The notes: generated by a model from the sequence alone, not told the origin. DNA of 60,000 bases from Antedon mediterranea (GCF_964355755.1 NC_092674.1:12221001-12281000); one strand, 5' to 3'; counted from the first letter of the stretch, positions 28,065 through 40,827 are shown. Made by a program: numbers and translations.

Positions 28065-31000
28065 CTAAGCAGTATAATATTTAGATATATAATGATTCTT
28101 TAACTTTTTTCGGAAAGTAAATAATGATATTGACGTTTTGATATTTGGTGGGATATGATTCCACAAATTAGGACCTGATATAGTTATAAAAAATTTAGTT
28201 TTTGTAAGTCTAGCAAAAGGAATGTTTAAATGAGAAGTTCTTAAATTGTAATTGTGAAATTTGGTACGTTTACAGAGCATATCAATCATAGAAATAGGAA
28301 GTTGGTTTTTAAAATAATTAAACATAAAACTGGCAACTTGAACATTGTGGATATCCGTTAATTTTAATATACCAAGACGTTTAAAAAGGGGTTCAGATGA
28401 GGTTCTATATGGTGAAAAAGTAATAATTCTAGCTGCACGTTTTTGTAATTTAGTTAATCTAGCAATATTAGAAGAGTAATCTGCAGCCCAAATAATGTTA
28501 CAATACTGGAAATAAGGAAGTACAAGTGTGTTATAAAGAGAAATTAAAATATTTAGAGGGAAGAAGTGCTTAAGTCTGTTAATAATACTAATAGATCTTG
28601 ATATTTTTTTCGAAACGTAATTTTGATGACTGGTCCATTTGAGGTTTTCATGAATATATACACCTAAAAAAAGTGTTTCAGTTTTGCGTTCAATTTGAAT
28701 TCCGCCAAGAAGTATATTTAGGTCATCAACTTTTAGTTTACGTTGAGAATTGTGAAAAATTAAATAATTTGTTTTAAGAGTATTAATAAGTAATTTGTTT
28801 GAAATAAACCAGTCACAAAATTTTGTTAATTCATCATTGAATGTAGTAAATAATAAATCAATATTGGAATTAGAGTAAAATAAGGTGGTGTCGTCGGCGA
28901 AGGATATTACTTGCAATTTGTTACTGACATTAGCCAGATCATTAACATAAATAAGGAAGAGCAATGGCCCAAGCACAGATCCCTGTGGCACTCCGCAAGT
29001 AATATCCATCGTCGACGATGTACAAGATCCTAATGCAACATATTGTTTTCTATCTTTCAAATAACTATTAAACCAATTCAATGAAATACCTCTAATTCCA
29101 TAGCACTCAAGTTTTTTAATTAAATTATCGTGATTAATAACATCGAAGGCCTTTGAAAGATCAATAAATAAACTTAATAAATTTTCTTTTGATTCAAATG
29201 AATTTGTAATATTATTAATAAGATCTAAAACGGCATGGGATGTAGAGTGATTTTTTCGAAAACCATATTGGCGTTTATTAAGTATATCAAATTTTGTGAG
29301 ATAATCAAAAAGTTTAGAATACATGAGTTTTTCAATAATTTTGGAAAACACTGAAAGTAGTGATATTGGCCGGTAATTAGATAATTGACTTCGTTCACCT
29401 TTCTTGAAAATGGGCACAACTTTAGCTAGTTTTAAGTGTGTTGGAAAAGTGCCAGATAAAAAAGATGAATTTATACAATGGGTAAGTTGGTGGATGATTA
29501 AGGGAGATATAGATTTTAAGACACGAGCAGTAATACCGTCAGATCCAGACCCTTTATTAGAATTTAGATTGTATATAGTTAGGTTAACATCATCAATTGA
29601 AACTGGGCTAATATAAAATGAGTTGGCAAACGCAGAATGAAGATAAGATAATGGATCAGTTATATTAGTTGGCATACTATTAATAAGATTAGGACCAATT
29701 GTAGAAAAATAGTTGTTAAACGATTCACATATCTCTTTTTGAGTTTTGTAAATATTATCACCGTCTTTAATTAGATTCGGGTGCTTGTTATTATTATTAC
29801 CTTTATTTAAAACAGAATTTATTACAAGCCATGTGTTCTTCAGATTACCTTTATATCTATCAAACTGGGAAGTATAATAATTCTTTTTAGCAGTGCGACA
29901 AAGATTAGTGAAAATATTATTATATTTTGTATAGTTTAATTTGTCATTATTACTACGTGTGTGCATATATTTGTTATAAAGTTTATGTTTCCGAGAACTA
30001 CATTTTAAGAGAGCAGATGACATCCATGGTTGTTTAAACGTTTTATTTGATTTTATACTACTTTTAACCAAGTGTCTGGAGTGGATATTTGTAAATTTTT
30101 CAATAAATATATCAAAACTCAATCTTGGGTCACAATCAAATATCATAGACCAGTCTTCACCTTCTAAATCAATCGATAAGGCATTTAGGTCGTTTATACG
30201 AAATGAATAGTTGGCGCTATTATCATCAAGGTTTTGATCATTAATTTCTTGATCAATGAACTGAAATATAGGAAGGTGGTCGGAGATATCATTAAGTAAA
30301 ACACCAGCAACTATTTTATAGTCAGATTGTTTGGAATAAAAATGATCAATCAAGGTGGCCGAAGTTGAGGTAATCCTAGTTGGTTTTGAAATAGTTGGAA
30401 AAAAAGAATGGGAAATTAAGGTATTTAGGTAGGTGTTTGTTAATTTATGGTTATGGAATTTTAATAAATCAATATTGAAGTCTCCCATGAGATGACAATT
30501 TTTGTTTTCATTGTTAATTTGGGTTAATACATTATCGACGGATTTAGTAAAAGAATCTAGCCCTCCACAGGGGGCTCTGTAAATAATGCCTATAATATCA
30601 TTTTTTGTCTTTGAATTTTCAATCTCAACAAAAAGTGATTCGGAAAGGTCGTCTGGTAATTTTAAGTCATTTCGAATTGTAATGCTAATATCATTACGTA
30701 TAAAAAATGCAACTCCTCCGCCAATTTGATTATTGCTTCTATTGCTTGCAAAGAAGGAGTAGTTATTAATGAAAGGAATAGGGGAGTTTTCATTAAGCCA
30801 TGTTTCACTGATACCGATTATGGAAAATTTGTTATTAATTGAATTCAAAAGGCATTCGAGATCATTAACTTTATGCGTAATACTTCTAATATTAAGATGC
30901 AGGAGAGATAGTTTAGTATTAAAGGATGTATTAAACTTAGAATTAAATTGTGAATAATCATAAAAGCTGCATTCATCTAGGGTAACTGACTGTGAATTGA

Positions 31001-31157
31001 GATTATTAATTAGTTGATCAAAAGATTCATCATATTTGTCATTTTCATTGTAATTAACTGGATTAAAGGTTATGTTAGAAATATCATTGTTGTTAGTAAG
31101 TTCAGAGTTCACATTAAAGTCATAAAAAGGAAGTAAGTGAAGATAATTAACATTCAT
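28065..31157 (-). CDS. LINE ORF2: EEP endonuclease and reverse transcriptase
   Basis: 1030 codons from the ATG at 31157 (the frame is open two codons further to a TTG), with no interruption. The APE-type endonuclease lies at about residues 80-300: LLHLNIRSI, GISETWLNE, IYRAPCGG, HLMGDFNIDL and TLIDHFY. The RT is at about 570-830: VVPIFKKGERSQLSNYRPIS, QYGFRKNHST, SLFIDLSKAFD, CGVPQGSVLGPLLF and the catalytic SFADDTTLF near 28900. A C-terminal block KLQKRAARII and GPNLWNHIP follow. No RNase H is recognised. Intactness suggests a recently active copy, although a missing ORF1 or 5' truncation cannot be excluded. Confidence 0.93.
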   Translation of the reverse strand: MNVNYLHLLPFYDFNVNSELTNNNDISNITFNPVNYNENDKYDESFDQLINNLNSQSVTLDECSFYDYSQFNSKFNTSFNTKLSLLHLNIRSITHKVNDLECLLNSINNKFSIIGISETWLNENSPIPFINNYSFFASNRSNNQIGGGVAFFIRNDISITIRNDLKLPDDLSESLFVEIENSKTKNDIIGIIYRAPCGGLDSFTKSVDNVLTQINNENKNCHLMGDFNIDLLKFHNHKLTNTYLNTLISHSFFPTISKPTRITSTSATLIDHFYSKQSDYKIVAGVLLNDISDHLPIFQFIDQEINDQNLDDNSANYSFRINDLNALSIDLEGEDWSMIFDCDPRLSFDIFIEKFTNIHSRHLVKSSIKSNKTFKQPWMSSALLKCSSRKHKLYNKYMHTRSNNDKLNYTKYNNIFTNLCRTAKKNYYTSQFDRYKGNLKNTWLVINSVLNKGNNNNKHPNLIKDGDNIYKTQKEICESFNNYFSTIGPNLINSMPTNITDPLSYLHSAFANSFYISPVSIDDVNLTIYNLNSNKGSGSDGITARVLKSISPLIIHQLTHCINSSFLSGTFPTHLKLAKVVPIFKKGERSQLSNYRPISLLSVFSKIIEKLMYSKLFDYLTKFDILNKRQYGFRKNHSTSHAVLDLINNITNSFESKENLLSLFIDLSKAFDVINHDNLIKKLECYGIRGISLNWFNSYLKDRKQYVALGSCTSSTMDITCGVPQGSVLGPLLFLIYVNDLANVSNKLQVISFADDTTLFYSNSNIDLLFTTFNDELTKFCDWFISNKLLINTLKTNYLIFHNSQRKLKVDDLNILLGGIQIERKTETLFLGVYIHENLKWTSHQNYVSKKISRSISIINRLKHFFPLNILISLYNTLVLPYFQYCNIIWAADYSSNIARLTKLQKRAARIITFSPYRTSSEPLFKRLGILKLTDIHNVQVASFMFNYFKNQLPISMIDMLCKRTKFHNYNLRTSHLNIPFARLTKTKFFITISGPNLWNHIPPNIKTSISLFTFRKKLKNHYISKYYTA

Positions 31158-31726
31158 TAACAATAGCTGTGTATAGCGTTATCTAAAAAAGAAATACAGC
31201 AATAAGCATGCATGAGACTGTATACATTAATACATAATTAATGAGAAGCAAAATAAACAATTCTTGAAATAAAAATATATTATAGGTAATATTGACTTGA
31301 TGAGAGTCGACAGCCAGGTGTTCGGTTCAGCGGCGCTAATATTTAAATTAGAAATATTTGGCTCTTTGTTTTCCACGTTGGCCATTGTAGATGTTTAGTT
31401 AGAATAAATAACAAAAGTGTACCTATATTTAATGCAACCGATACGTTCACTATCCAGGTAGGTATACAGGTCTCATGCAGTTAGTAGCTTATCCTTGCAA
31501 CATGCTATCACAGGTAAGCGAGTACTGTATCTAAAAACGTATACGTGTGAGAGCTCCGCTCAAACACGTCTGCACTCGACGAAGGACAGTTAAACATTGA
31601 TGTTTGTGTTTGAACTCAAAAAGATTGCAAAACATAATTTAATTCGCTTAAATCCACCAATTTAATAAAAATATCAATATCAATATCATCATTTTATTAA
31701 CAAATCAATCATATTCATTTAATTAA

Positions 31727-32115
31727 GAATGAATGCATGTGACACAAATATAAGAATTAGGATGTAGCCAAGAAAAATAATAATTTAATAAATTCAAAAT
31801 CAAAATTTAAAAATAATTTTGTTTAACCAAATATTGTGGTCTGCAAATATTAATTGTGTCCCTGCCTCAGTATGAAAGTTGTCTATTCTGTTGCCAAAGT
31901 GCTCTGATATTTATATATCATTTATGAATGAATGCACACGACACAAATACAAGACTTCGGACGTACGTACTGTAGCCTAGACAAATAATAATTGATTGAA
32001 TTCAAAATGAAAATTAAAAAATAATTGTTGTCTGAAAATATTATTGTTGTCCCTGCCTCAGTATGAAAGTTGTCACTTCTGTAGCCAAAGTTTCGAGGGC
32101 TCTGATATTTATATA
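31727..32115 (+). repeat. Diverged ~199-bp tandem duplication
   Basis: Two units (31727-31925 and 31926-32115) both begin GAATGAATGC and share GACACAAATA(T/C)AAG, GTCCCTGCCTCAGTATGAAA and GCTCTGATATTTATATA in the same order. The second carries small insertions. No coding content. Confidence 0.75.
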
Positions 32116-32399
32116 ATTTTTAAAAATCCCTCATCCATAAAGCACAATGTTTCATACATACTTGACATAATTGTTCAATATATACGTCATCAACAAAGGT
32201 TATTGTCACTTTGTAAATGTACTTACATCACTTAAAATGCTTTTTAATTCATGGTGATATATTTAAGCCTAAATGCATCTCTACATTCTTGATATTAATG
32301 GATTGAACACATTTGAAATCCTACATCACTCACAAGGAAGAAGCTGATAAATGTGTATCTTTTGTGCAGTCAAAATTTCTATTATAAATTATACTTTAA

Positions 32400-33450
32400 C
32401 ACTTTGACTGCCAAACACGAAGATCTTCGTTTTTGGAAACACAACGCTTGACTGCCAAACACGAAGATCTTCGTTTTTAGCGTTTTTTTACGAAGTCCGG
32501 TAGATAGGTTAATTATTGGTGTATACTATAAATATGGACACTATATTCGGTCTGGACCGTGAATATTTTACTTTTTGAAAGTAACTAATCTGGTTACGAA
32601 CGATTGTCAAAATGGTACCGGTCGAAATAACATACACCGCGCATCACAGTAGCGCGTACAGCGATGGTTTGGCGCATTGTGTATCGGTCGCGCGCTAGCT
32701 ATGCCGACGAAGCATTACAAAGCTTTATGTGGATTGGCATGTTTGTTTGTTATCTGAATAAAAAATAATGGATGAATTTTCAATATGAAGTCTTTAATTT
32801 TATTATTGTATGTATACCCTAATTGTTTTGGTGTTTCACTGTAAGTGGCCGAGTTTAACGCAACAAACTTGTTTAGAAATGGTATGAACATTATCATCAG
32901 TTTACTAGCTAGGCTATTACGTAGTACTAGGCTAGCCTAGGCCTAGGCCTAGTCGTAAAACGGCTCCGGACCAAATTTAGGCCTGGTTAACTAGGCCTGG
33001 TGTCTTTACTATGTGGATTTTGGTGAAACATTGATGTAAGATTTATGATTTATAAAATGTAATACATATTTCGATAGTGATAACTTGTTTTTATAGGCCT
33101 ATCGGTGCCGTGTAAGTAACTTTTTTGTTGTTTGTTGATCTCACCGGGCGATATTTTCATATTGTGATGTCTTGCACAAAATCGCGAATATCTCGACTTT
33201 CTTGCGCGAAACTACGAAAAACTAAAAATTTGGGTTACTTTCATTTTACTATTCTGATTTACATATTGCGATTTGAAAATCGTTCTTGGTACCATTGTAA
33301 AGCTAAAATCTTTATGATTATTTTAGTCTAAATTACATGTAAATCAGATCACATACATAGTTTCAATCAGCTTTAATAAAAACATCAAATTGGGCTAAAA
33401 ACGCTGGCGGTGGCAGTTTCTAACTGGAAAAACCTCTGGCAGTCAAAGTG
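32400..33450. mobile_element. Nonautonomous piggyBac-type transposon
   Basis: The TIRs CACTTTGACTGCCA and TGGCAGTCAAAGTG are exact complements (14 bp) and abut TTAA at 32396-32399 and 33451-33454. This is the piggyBac target site, and the terminus is of a known piggyBac-like type. The 1051-bp element has no transposase ORF. Near the left end a 31-bp unit is repeated directly (32404 and 32448), each with the palindrome ACGAAGATCTTCGT. Confidence 0.85.
32417..32474. repeat. Two copies of palindrome ACGAAGATCTTCGT near the piggyBac end
   Basis: Perfect 14-bp palindromes at 32417-32430 and 32461-32474, each within TTGACTGCCAAACACGAAGA, 44 bp apart. Candidate transposase-binding subterminal repeats. 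Confidence 0.75.
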
Positions 33451-33465
33451 TTAAGTGGAATTTTA

Positions 33466-34391
33466 TTTTCCGGAGTATAGGTCGAGACTTTGTGGGAAAA
33501 TTTTAATTGCAAAATCGGGGGGTCGACTTATACTCCGACTATGCGATTTTTGAAAAAAATCAAGCCGAAAAAATTCGTTCAAAAGCCGTCAGCTGTCAAG
33601 GCCTAGCAAGGTCAGTGGCCTATCATCAATCACTCACAGGAGTTTTCAATTTAATATTACCTACATTGTACAAAATAATACAACTCCAACAAGTACTGGT
33701 ACAAGTACTATTTATTAATATATAACAAAGATTAATTTTGATGTTTATATTACGCTTTTATTAAAATAATTAAGAATAAATAGTTTTCGTTTGTGTTTCA
33801 TATGCTTCGTATTCCTCGCGAAAACATCGTAACACACACCACAAACGAACTACACGATGTTGGAATGTCCATGCAGCATGTTTGTTATTGCGCGATATTT
33901 TCATCTATACACATGCGCAGTTTGTTTGTTTGTTCGTAATTACAATTACTGCGCATGTCTATTCATAAAATAAATTCTCCTCAGTCCGGCGCGTGTACAT
34001 TTACAGATAACGCGATTTACAACTACTCGCCTGTACAATTTAATAAGCCTCCTAACGAAAAACTCGTTTTAATTTATTTGAGTGACGCGAAAAAACATCG
34101 CTGATGGCAAGTACTGTAACGCTACATCGCTGTCATTTATTATAGGCTGGCGAAGACGGCGGCGAAGCCGTTGTGATTACGTCCGTCCGATATTGATTAG
34201 GCCTACACTTTAATAATTGTATAAACAAACAACCACATTTCATACGTTTCTAGCCTTCTTTGAACTTTAAAGTTGTGTTATTAGCCGATTTTGGGGGGTC
34301 GACTTATATTCAGGTCATACCAAAATCAACGATATTCTAGGTCAAATTTGGGGGTCGACTTATACTTGGGGTCGACCTATACTCCGGAAAA
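33466..34391. mobile_element. TA-flanked DNA transposon with GTCGACTTATA subterminal repeats
   Basis: The TIR TTTTCCGGAGTATAGGTCGA matches the complement at the right end, with TA on both sides (33464-33465 and 34392-34393), as in Tc1/mariner/pogo elements. GGGGTCGACTTATA-type words recur near both ends (about 33518-33536, 34293-34311, 34350-34385). It is 926 bp with no transposase. It starts 15 bp after the piggyBac element ends. Confidence 0.65.
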
Positions 34392-37300
34392 TACGGTACT
34401 ACACCTTTTCCTGTTGTGTTTTCAAAGAAAAACATTTCTTATTGGTTGTTATTGTCAGACAATATTATTGAAAAAATTGATAATTAATGTGATTATACAA
34501 TAATTATGCTAGTGATGAAATATAAAGTGTGCCCACTTGGGACACAACACAATGTAAAAAAATGTCACCAGCCTATGAAAGATATAATATACCAGAGTGC
34601 TACTTAGGTAGTGCATAATTGTTTCTCTCTTTTTATTATAATTTATCATAAAACGTACATTTAAGACAAGGAATTACCTCCTTTATAAAGTTGTTAAGTA
34701 ATATGCATTATGTTTACCAAACATCAACAATTGTATGGAATGGGACTTTTTATTTTAAGTTAATTTTTCTATTTTCAAATGTAGGTCATTATTTAAAAAC
34801 TGATTGTGTAATATGGACCATCACCTATTCATATCCTTTTCATTTTGTCAATCAATACAAGTCCATAAATGGAAGACTGAAACTAAAAGATGGACAGTGT
34901 ATTGTGAGCTTTACTCATTCCAAGAGAAACAACACATCATAAATATAATAAACACATCATACCTGTATGTATACATTTATGTTTATAACATATAAACAAA
35001 AGTCAAGGTCTGACAACTTATTTCTGCCTGGTCTGACATAGTTTAAGCTATTTGTTGACTAATATTAGTTATTTATGTGGTTATTATTACTTCCGTTGCA
35101 GTTAATAAGTTCCTGTATTACTATTCCATAGAACTATAATAACTCCCCGTGACTACAGATTACCATGATTGCAATGCTACAATACGCCTCGCATATAATC
35201 CATCTGTCAAACTACTACCATGCCCTATTATAAGCTCCTGTATTTTGGTTGTATTTTTATTCAGGATACTGAATCTCCATATGTTTCTTTGATATGTAAT
35301 CAAAACAGCCGATCATTTGCTAAAAGTCTGTGTAATGAGGCATAAACTTGATGACTATCTACATGACACAAACTATACCTTTTATTGCTGATGAGCTATA
35401 ATAAGTGCGTATATAGATAGATAGAAATACAGAGCAGAACAATTTTGTCATGATAAAGATCTAAATAGGTTAACTATATAAGCTGTGTATTACTGTACTG
35501 TGTATTGGAAATTCTTTTTACCATGGAATCAACAATAATAATGCACTTTTGCTTGTTAACTTTACCTTTAAAAAAAATCCATAGTACTGTACATTACTCT
35601 TTACAAACTATGTTTTGTATTGCCAAGGACATCAATGTTTCACTGTCCAATATAAGGCTTGCAATCAGTCTATTCACAAACATACAACAAACATACAGAC
35701 AAGATGATCTACATAAACAAAATAGTCTTACTTTTTGTTCAATTGTAAATACCATGTTTAACATGGTCTTGAAATAAGGTGTTCATCTATCTATGGTATT
35801 TGAATAAAAACCTATTAAAAACAATATTGTATCCAACTTCAACTTGTATTTAGAACTTTGATCAATGCATGCACCATCCAAAAACAAATATACAAATTAT
35901 AATTTAGAATACAATTTTAAACATATGTATTATTCGCTTAGAGAACAGGTTCAAAAATACAATTTAGGATCTAGTAGTATAGTAGGCCCACATGCTTGAT
36001 AAAGTTATATCAATATGGGAATTGAAAGGTGGGAAATTAAGAAATAAATAAACATTTGATTATTTTAATCAAATTTGTTACAATTATTTGGATATAATTG
36101 TTCTCTTTTTTTTTTCTTTTATTCAATTTTTCACACTTCAAAAATAGTACAAGTAAAGTGAAACAATGATAACAGGTATCATAGTAATAAACAGAAATTG
36201 TAAGGAATTGTCCTGGTGTCATAACAACCTAATGGTTATAAAATACTGTAGTGTTTAGGTAGTATAACATGTTTCTTGAAAAAGTAAATAATTGAGTGTT
36301 AAATGTCCCTGAAAAGCACTTTTAACCAGGATATCATACTAATCCCAAAGGCACACTAGATTATGACAACTATAGCATTTAAAAACTCATTAAGCTGTTG
36401 TCATAACTACCCAAATACTAAAAGCTCCATTACGATGTATAACTATTCTTCTCTACTCCTACTGTACTGTATTTGTTTGTTTGTTGTTATTTTTGTGTAC
36501 CATGCTGTACTTTACTTTACACTGTTTATCAAATAATGTTTTATAATACTACTTGGCTATTAAATAGACCCAACTCATAAGGTGCCATTTTTTATTTAAA
36601 AAAAATAATTCTCTTCCAAAAATTGTACTGTACTAACTTTGTTGTTATTATTATTATTATTGAAAATGATACATGCTGCTCATTTTTCACTTTCAGTGAT
36701 AACCACCTCAAATGGCATTTTCAATATAATGCTATTATGTTTGTAAACACTCAAAAGGTGCTAGCACAGAATGACCATTTTGAGTCTACCATAGCGCCTC
36801 AATCTTTTGACCACTTGAGAACATTCGGTTTCGGTAGTTGTCGATTTCTAGACATATTGGTTTTATGGGTTTTTTGTTAAACAGTTATTTGCAATGTTGC
36901 ATCAGATCTTCTGGTAATGTCATTGTTTAGTTGCTTTTCTGTGACTCTTTCCCAAGAAGTAAATTACTTTACAAGCACTTTAACTTTTAAAGCTCAGGTA
37001 CAGGCATGAATTTTAAATATAATATTTGGTTAATTGTACATGAATGAAATATTTGTAACAGAAATCGAGACGAAAAAACATGGATTTCCCTTAATATGGT
37101 CAAATACAAAATTTGTCAAAATTCTTCCATAAAAACCAGGAAGACTTTTTTTCAGTAGTTAGGTAGTTAACCTAATGTAATAACATGTCTGGTGACTCCC
37201 TAGACGGTGAAAAAAGATGGTGGATATACGGTGCATAATTTTTGCTATAGCATGAAAATAAAAATCTGAAGTTGAATAAAAATATCAGAAACCTATACCT

Positions 37301-37793
37301 ATATTTGGTCATCTGATAACATTTTTTACCACACCATTTATTTTACATAGCTTTTTAAAATGCTTCTCTATTTACAGAATTTGTGTACAAAAGAATAGAG
37401 ATTTTACTGTGTAATTTGAACTATCCCCCCACTGATATGAAAGTGCTTATTTTCAACAAGCTCGTGTAACACAAATAAAATCCCAAAAATTATGAAACAT
37501 AGGGGAAACTATAGATCGATAATTATTGGAATGTATGATCAATAGAAATTTTTTGCCGGCACCTGGCCTTTAAAAACAATAGTATGAAAGTGAAATTTAA
37601 ACAATGACATCCATCATGAATTCTTCCATCGTTATACACAATGGCAAATATAATTTAGCATCTGAAGTGGATCATTCGCTGAATCAGTGAGATAAAAATA
37701 AACTAGAGGGAATTGCATGCTGTGATTTTGTACATGCTATACTTTCTTCTGCAAGTAAATAGTAATTTGAAGCGTGATTCAGTTCAATCATGC

Positions 37794-37949
37794 AGAGTTA
37801 AAGTTTACAACCACCTTAAACTGAATGAACTTAGCTGAATTACATTGTATGGACAAAACAAATGTCCGTACAAGAGTTAAAGTTTACAACCACCTTAAAC
37901 TGAATGAACTTAGCTGAATTACATTGTATGGACAAAACAAATGTCCGTA
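37794..37949 (+). repeat. 79-bp tandem duplication, identical copies
   Basis: 37794-37870 and 37873-37949 are identical over 77 nt by eye (AGAGTTAAAG ... ATGTCCGTA), separated by CA. A recent local duplication in integrin intron 2. Confidence 0.9.
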
Positions 37950-39576
37950 TTAAATAGAAAATTGCAGTAGTTTTTGACATAGACAGTGTTGGTTGCTTGG
38001 ATGCTGCTGTGTTCTGATGCTTGTACTATCGGCAAAAAACTTTGAAGCTATACTACTGAAATTCATTTTAATAGCTAGCAGGTTGTGAACCCCCGATAGC
38101 TTTAAAGTAATGCCTTAGAAACATCTTACACCAAAGCTAAACATTATTGCCACGTATCCCATGTTCCTGCTACTTCATGGCTACTGGTCATGGTAAGTCT
38201 ACTAATTGAATCTGGTGGGTACAGGTAGGCCTTGTGTATAGAATATGTGAGAATGTCAATGGAATCGCAAACAAAGTCTACAGAATGTTTACCCCAACAT
38301 TTATGGAAGGTTTGTCTTTTTATTTATGCATTTCTTAATGCCATCTGGTACAGTAAGACACTGCTTGGCATTAAACATGTAAGAATTTAAACATTCCACA
38401 ATACCATCATGTTCTAATGTGGGCCATACATTTCAACACATAACAGTACACCACACTTTATTTTTTGAAAACAGTATGCTATAAAAAAACTCTACTCTCG
38501 AAAAATTCAATTTTTCTCTTTCTCATGCAAGCATCTCAAATCTTTATGAACAATTACATATAGCATACAGATAGGTGGACCCAAAAGGTTGAGAAAAGAG
38601 AAAGGGTAAACAAGGATCAAAGGTCATTGAATGTCACCTGTTTGACTATAGGGCCTCCTTCTAAATCAATTTAAAGCCTGTTTCCCACTAGGTGAATGTA
38701 TTGCTATTCAAAACATCGAGTGCTCATGTGTTGATATATTCACCTACTAATTTTTGTGAGATGAAAATTGTGTAACCAATCAAAATCTAGGTTTGTCCGA
38801 TTCTCCTAGTGAAAAATGGACTTTAGAATTCAGAATTTATGTTTAAAAGAAAAATATATTTATATTCATTATAAAGGCCAGGCACAGCTGCAGTAAATCA
38901 ATTATTTTAACTAAAATATTTTTCATATACATTTTTTAACCAGCATAAACAATGAGAGGAAAATGAAATTAGGACAAATTGAAAACAATTAAAACAATTC
39001 TATTATTATAGTTCATAAATATTTTCTTTAAACAATTTACTGCACTGCAAATACTGTATAGTGTATGGTTATTGTAACTCTGAATAAATAATTACTGTAT
39101 ATCAGAAACTCCAATTATTTGTCAACTGATTGTCATATCAGACTTTATGTAGACCTAAAACTTACATAATTCTAAAGTGTTTAAGTTTAATTTCAAAATG
39201 GCAAAATTTAGGGTAGGACTGAAATGAAACATTTTAGCTTCCAGAAGCAATGGGTTAGTTAAAAAGTTACCAACCCACCGCTGATATAAATTAATTGAAC
39301 AAGCAAATCATTTTCTTTAAAAATAATACGTTCCTGTGCAACAATTCGCATATTATCAGGTGACGCGTCTCACCGTTAAAACACGGCATCACGCATGGTC
39401 ATACTCTTTTTCCATGGTCAAAAATCTTGCATGTAAAATTGAGTAATAAGATACTTCCCTTTTTATAATTGAATTTAAAATACAAAAGAATAAATCTTTG
39501 TGTGAAGTTTAATATTATTCATGGTTATGTATTTTAAGCATGAAAACAAAGTAATTCAGTTTTAAGGCCTATTTAA

Positions 39577-39800
39577 GATGATAACAAGCGATAAATAGAT
39601 AAATATACATCAAAACAAATAAACAAAGGAAAGTTTCATCCTAGAACTATAGAATAACTATCCATACTGTCTTTGATAAAAAGATAATTTTAAGAAATGC
39701 AATCAAATGACGTACTGTATGTAACAAAATTGTACAATACACCAATTTGATTGTTCTTGTTGATCATGATGTCATTTGATGATCAAAGATTATTTTTAGT
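39577..39800. mobile_element. Inverted-repeat MITE, copy 2
   Basis: Shares GATGATAACAA, AATAGATAAATAT, GTTTCATCCTAGAAC, CTGTCTTTGAT and CAATCAAATGA with the 24818-25106 element. The centre is replaced by other sequence. Confidence 0.5.
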
Positions 39801-40119
39801 TATGTTATTATTATTATTAAATAAGTTCTACTTAGTTTTCCTCCTTTTCTTTATGTCAAAAATGTTATAGGAATTTTGATTTTACTATGTAATGGTTTTT
39901 TTTTTTGCTGGATTGAAACAAAAAAAAGAAATGATGAATGAATGTATTTACAAAAATAAAAAATGGACTCAACAAATACCTTTTTCATTAATTAACTTAT
40001 TTATCTGTTTATTGATTATAAAATTGATGTCTTCTGGCCTAGTTCTATTGATAACAAAATAAATATAGATGAATATACCGTAGTTTATTTTATACTGTTA
40101 CAATTTTCTTTGTTTTTAG

Positions 40120-40230
40120 GGTTTTGGAACCAACGATAAACCTAGATGTGATACATATACAAATCTTATTAGTAATGGATGTCCACTAGCCGATCTCAAT
40201 AATCCAACTATTGAATATACAATTCCTGAG
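40120..40230 (+). CDS. Integrin beta subunit, PSI end / hybrid-domain start exon
   Basis: 111-nt exon, 37 codons, phase 0 on both sides; acceptor TGTTTTTAG, donor GAG/GTAACA. It adds two cysteines (KPRCDTY and ISNGCPL), bringing the PSI set to seven visible cysteines, as in integrin beta chains. It ends in the linker to the hybrid domain. Confidence 0.85.
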
Positions 40231-40382
40231 GTAACAGAATACATTTATTTTACTTTGGGTCCAGTGTGGTGCCCAACCTCCTACTGTAGATCAGATCATC
40301 TGTTTGGGCCTACATACAGATTTAAAAAAAATAAATTTGGCCTATTTGATAATAAAAATGGTGTTCTGATATTTTTTAACAG

Positions 40383-40467
40383 GATGAAGATCTTAGGGAT
40401 GCAGATATCAATAATGAACAGCCTGTACAGGTACGACCTCAAAGGATTGAACTTTCTATACGTCCAG
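40383..40467 (+). CDS. Integrin beta subunit, hybrid-domain exon
   Basis: 85-nt exon after a short 152-nt intron; acceptor TTTAACAG, donor CCAG/GTAAGC, ending in phase 1. It encodes an acidic linker followed by VRPQRIELSIRPG, which corresponds to the conserved PQ-x-x-x-L-x-LRPG strand of integrin beta hybrid domains just before the betaA domain. Confidence 0.87.
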
Positions 40468-40827
40468 GTAAGCTTTATTTTATGCTGTAGTTCTTCTTGT
40501 AGTGTCCAGCCTCGGAAAGATTAGCTTTCATGCTAAAAATGTTTATTGAGGACAAAGGTATGTCATTTCAAACTCTGAACAGCTACCCTCTGCATGACAA
40601 ATATCACCATACCCTCTAGAGCCTTAGGAAAATGTTTTAATTGTGTAGATGCCCCGAAAGATATGACTTTTGATATTTGTCCTAGATAGGCCTACATTAT
40701 GGATGTTATTTGTCCTTAGAGTGTGGTGGGTTATAAAGTTTATGATTGCAGTAAATGTCAGTCTCAAGTTGTATCCCAATTAGTGGGAGTCACTACTGAC
40801 ATAAAAATATATTTTAAAACTAGATTT

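Larger units (their letters stand above)
27551..31600 (-). mobile_element. Near-complete LINE of the CR1/Jockey group
   Basis: It carries one long endonuclease-RT ORF (28065-31157), a ~480-bp 3' UTR and a 3' tail of four TTTCAGA units (27551-27578; TCTGAAA on the coding strand). This short tandem tail is typical of CR1/L2-like LINEs. The 5' boundary is not visible; GC-richer sequence up to about 31600 may be its 5' UTR, so that coordinate is approximate. No ORF1 is seen. It lies antisense in integrin intron 2. Confidence 0.8.
27123..40119 (+). other. Integrin beta intron 2 (13 kb, transposon-filled)
   Basis: Holds, in order, an antisense LINE (27551 to about 31600), a ~199-bp tandem duplication, a piggyBac-type element, a TA-flanked element and a 79-bp tandem duplication. 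34392-37793 and 37950-39576 are AT-rich with nothing recognised, and 39577-39800 is a MITE copy. Confidence 0.78.

Noticed and set aside
40255-40524. 89-codon + strand ORF across an integrin exon
   Set aside because: It is in a different frame from the spliced integrin reading and includes intron sequence.
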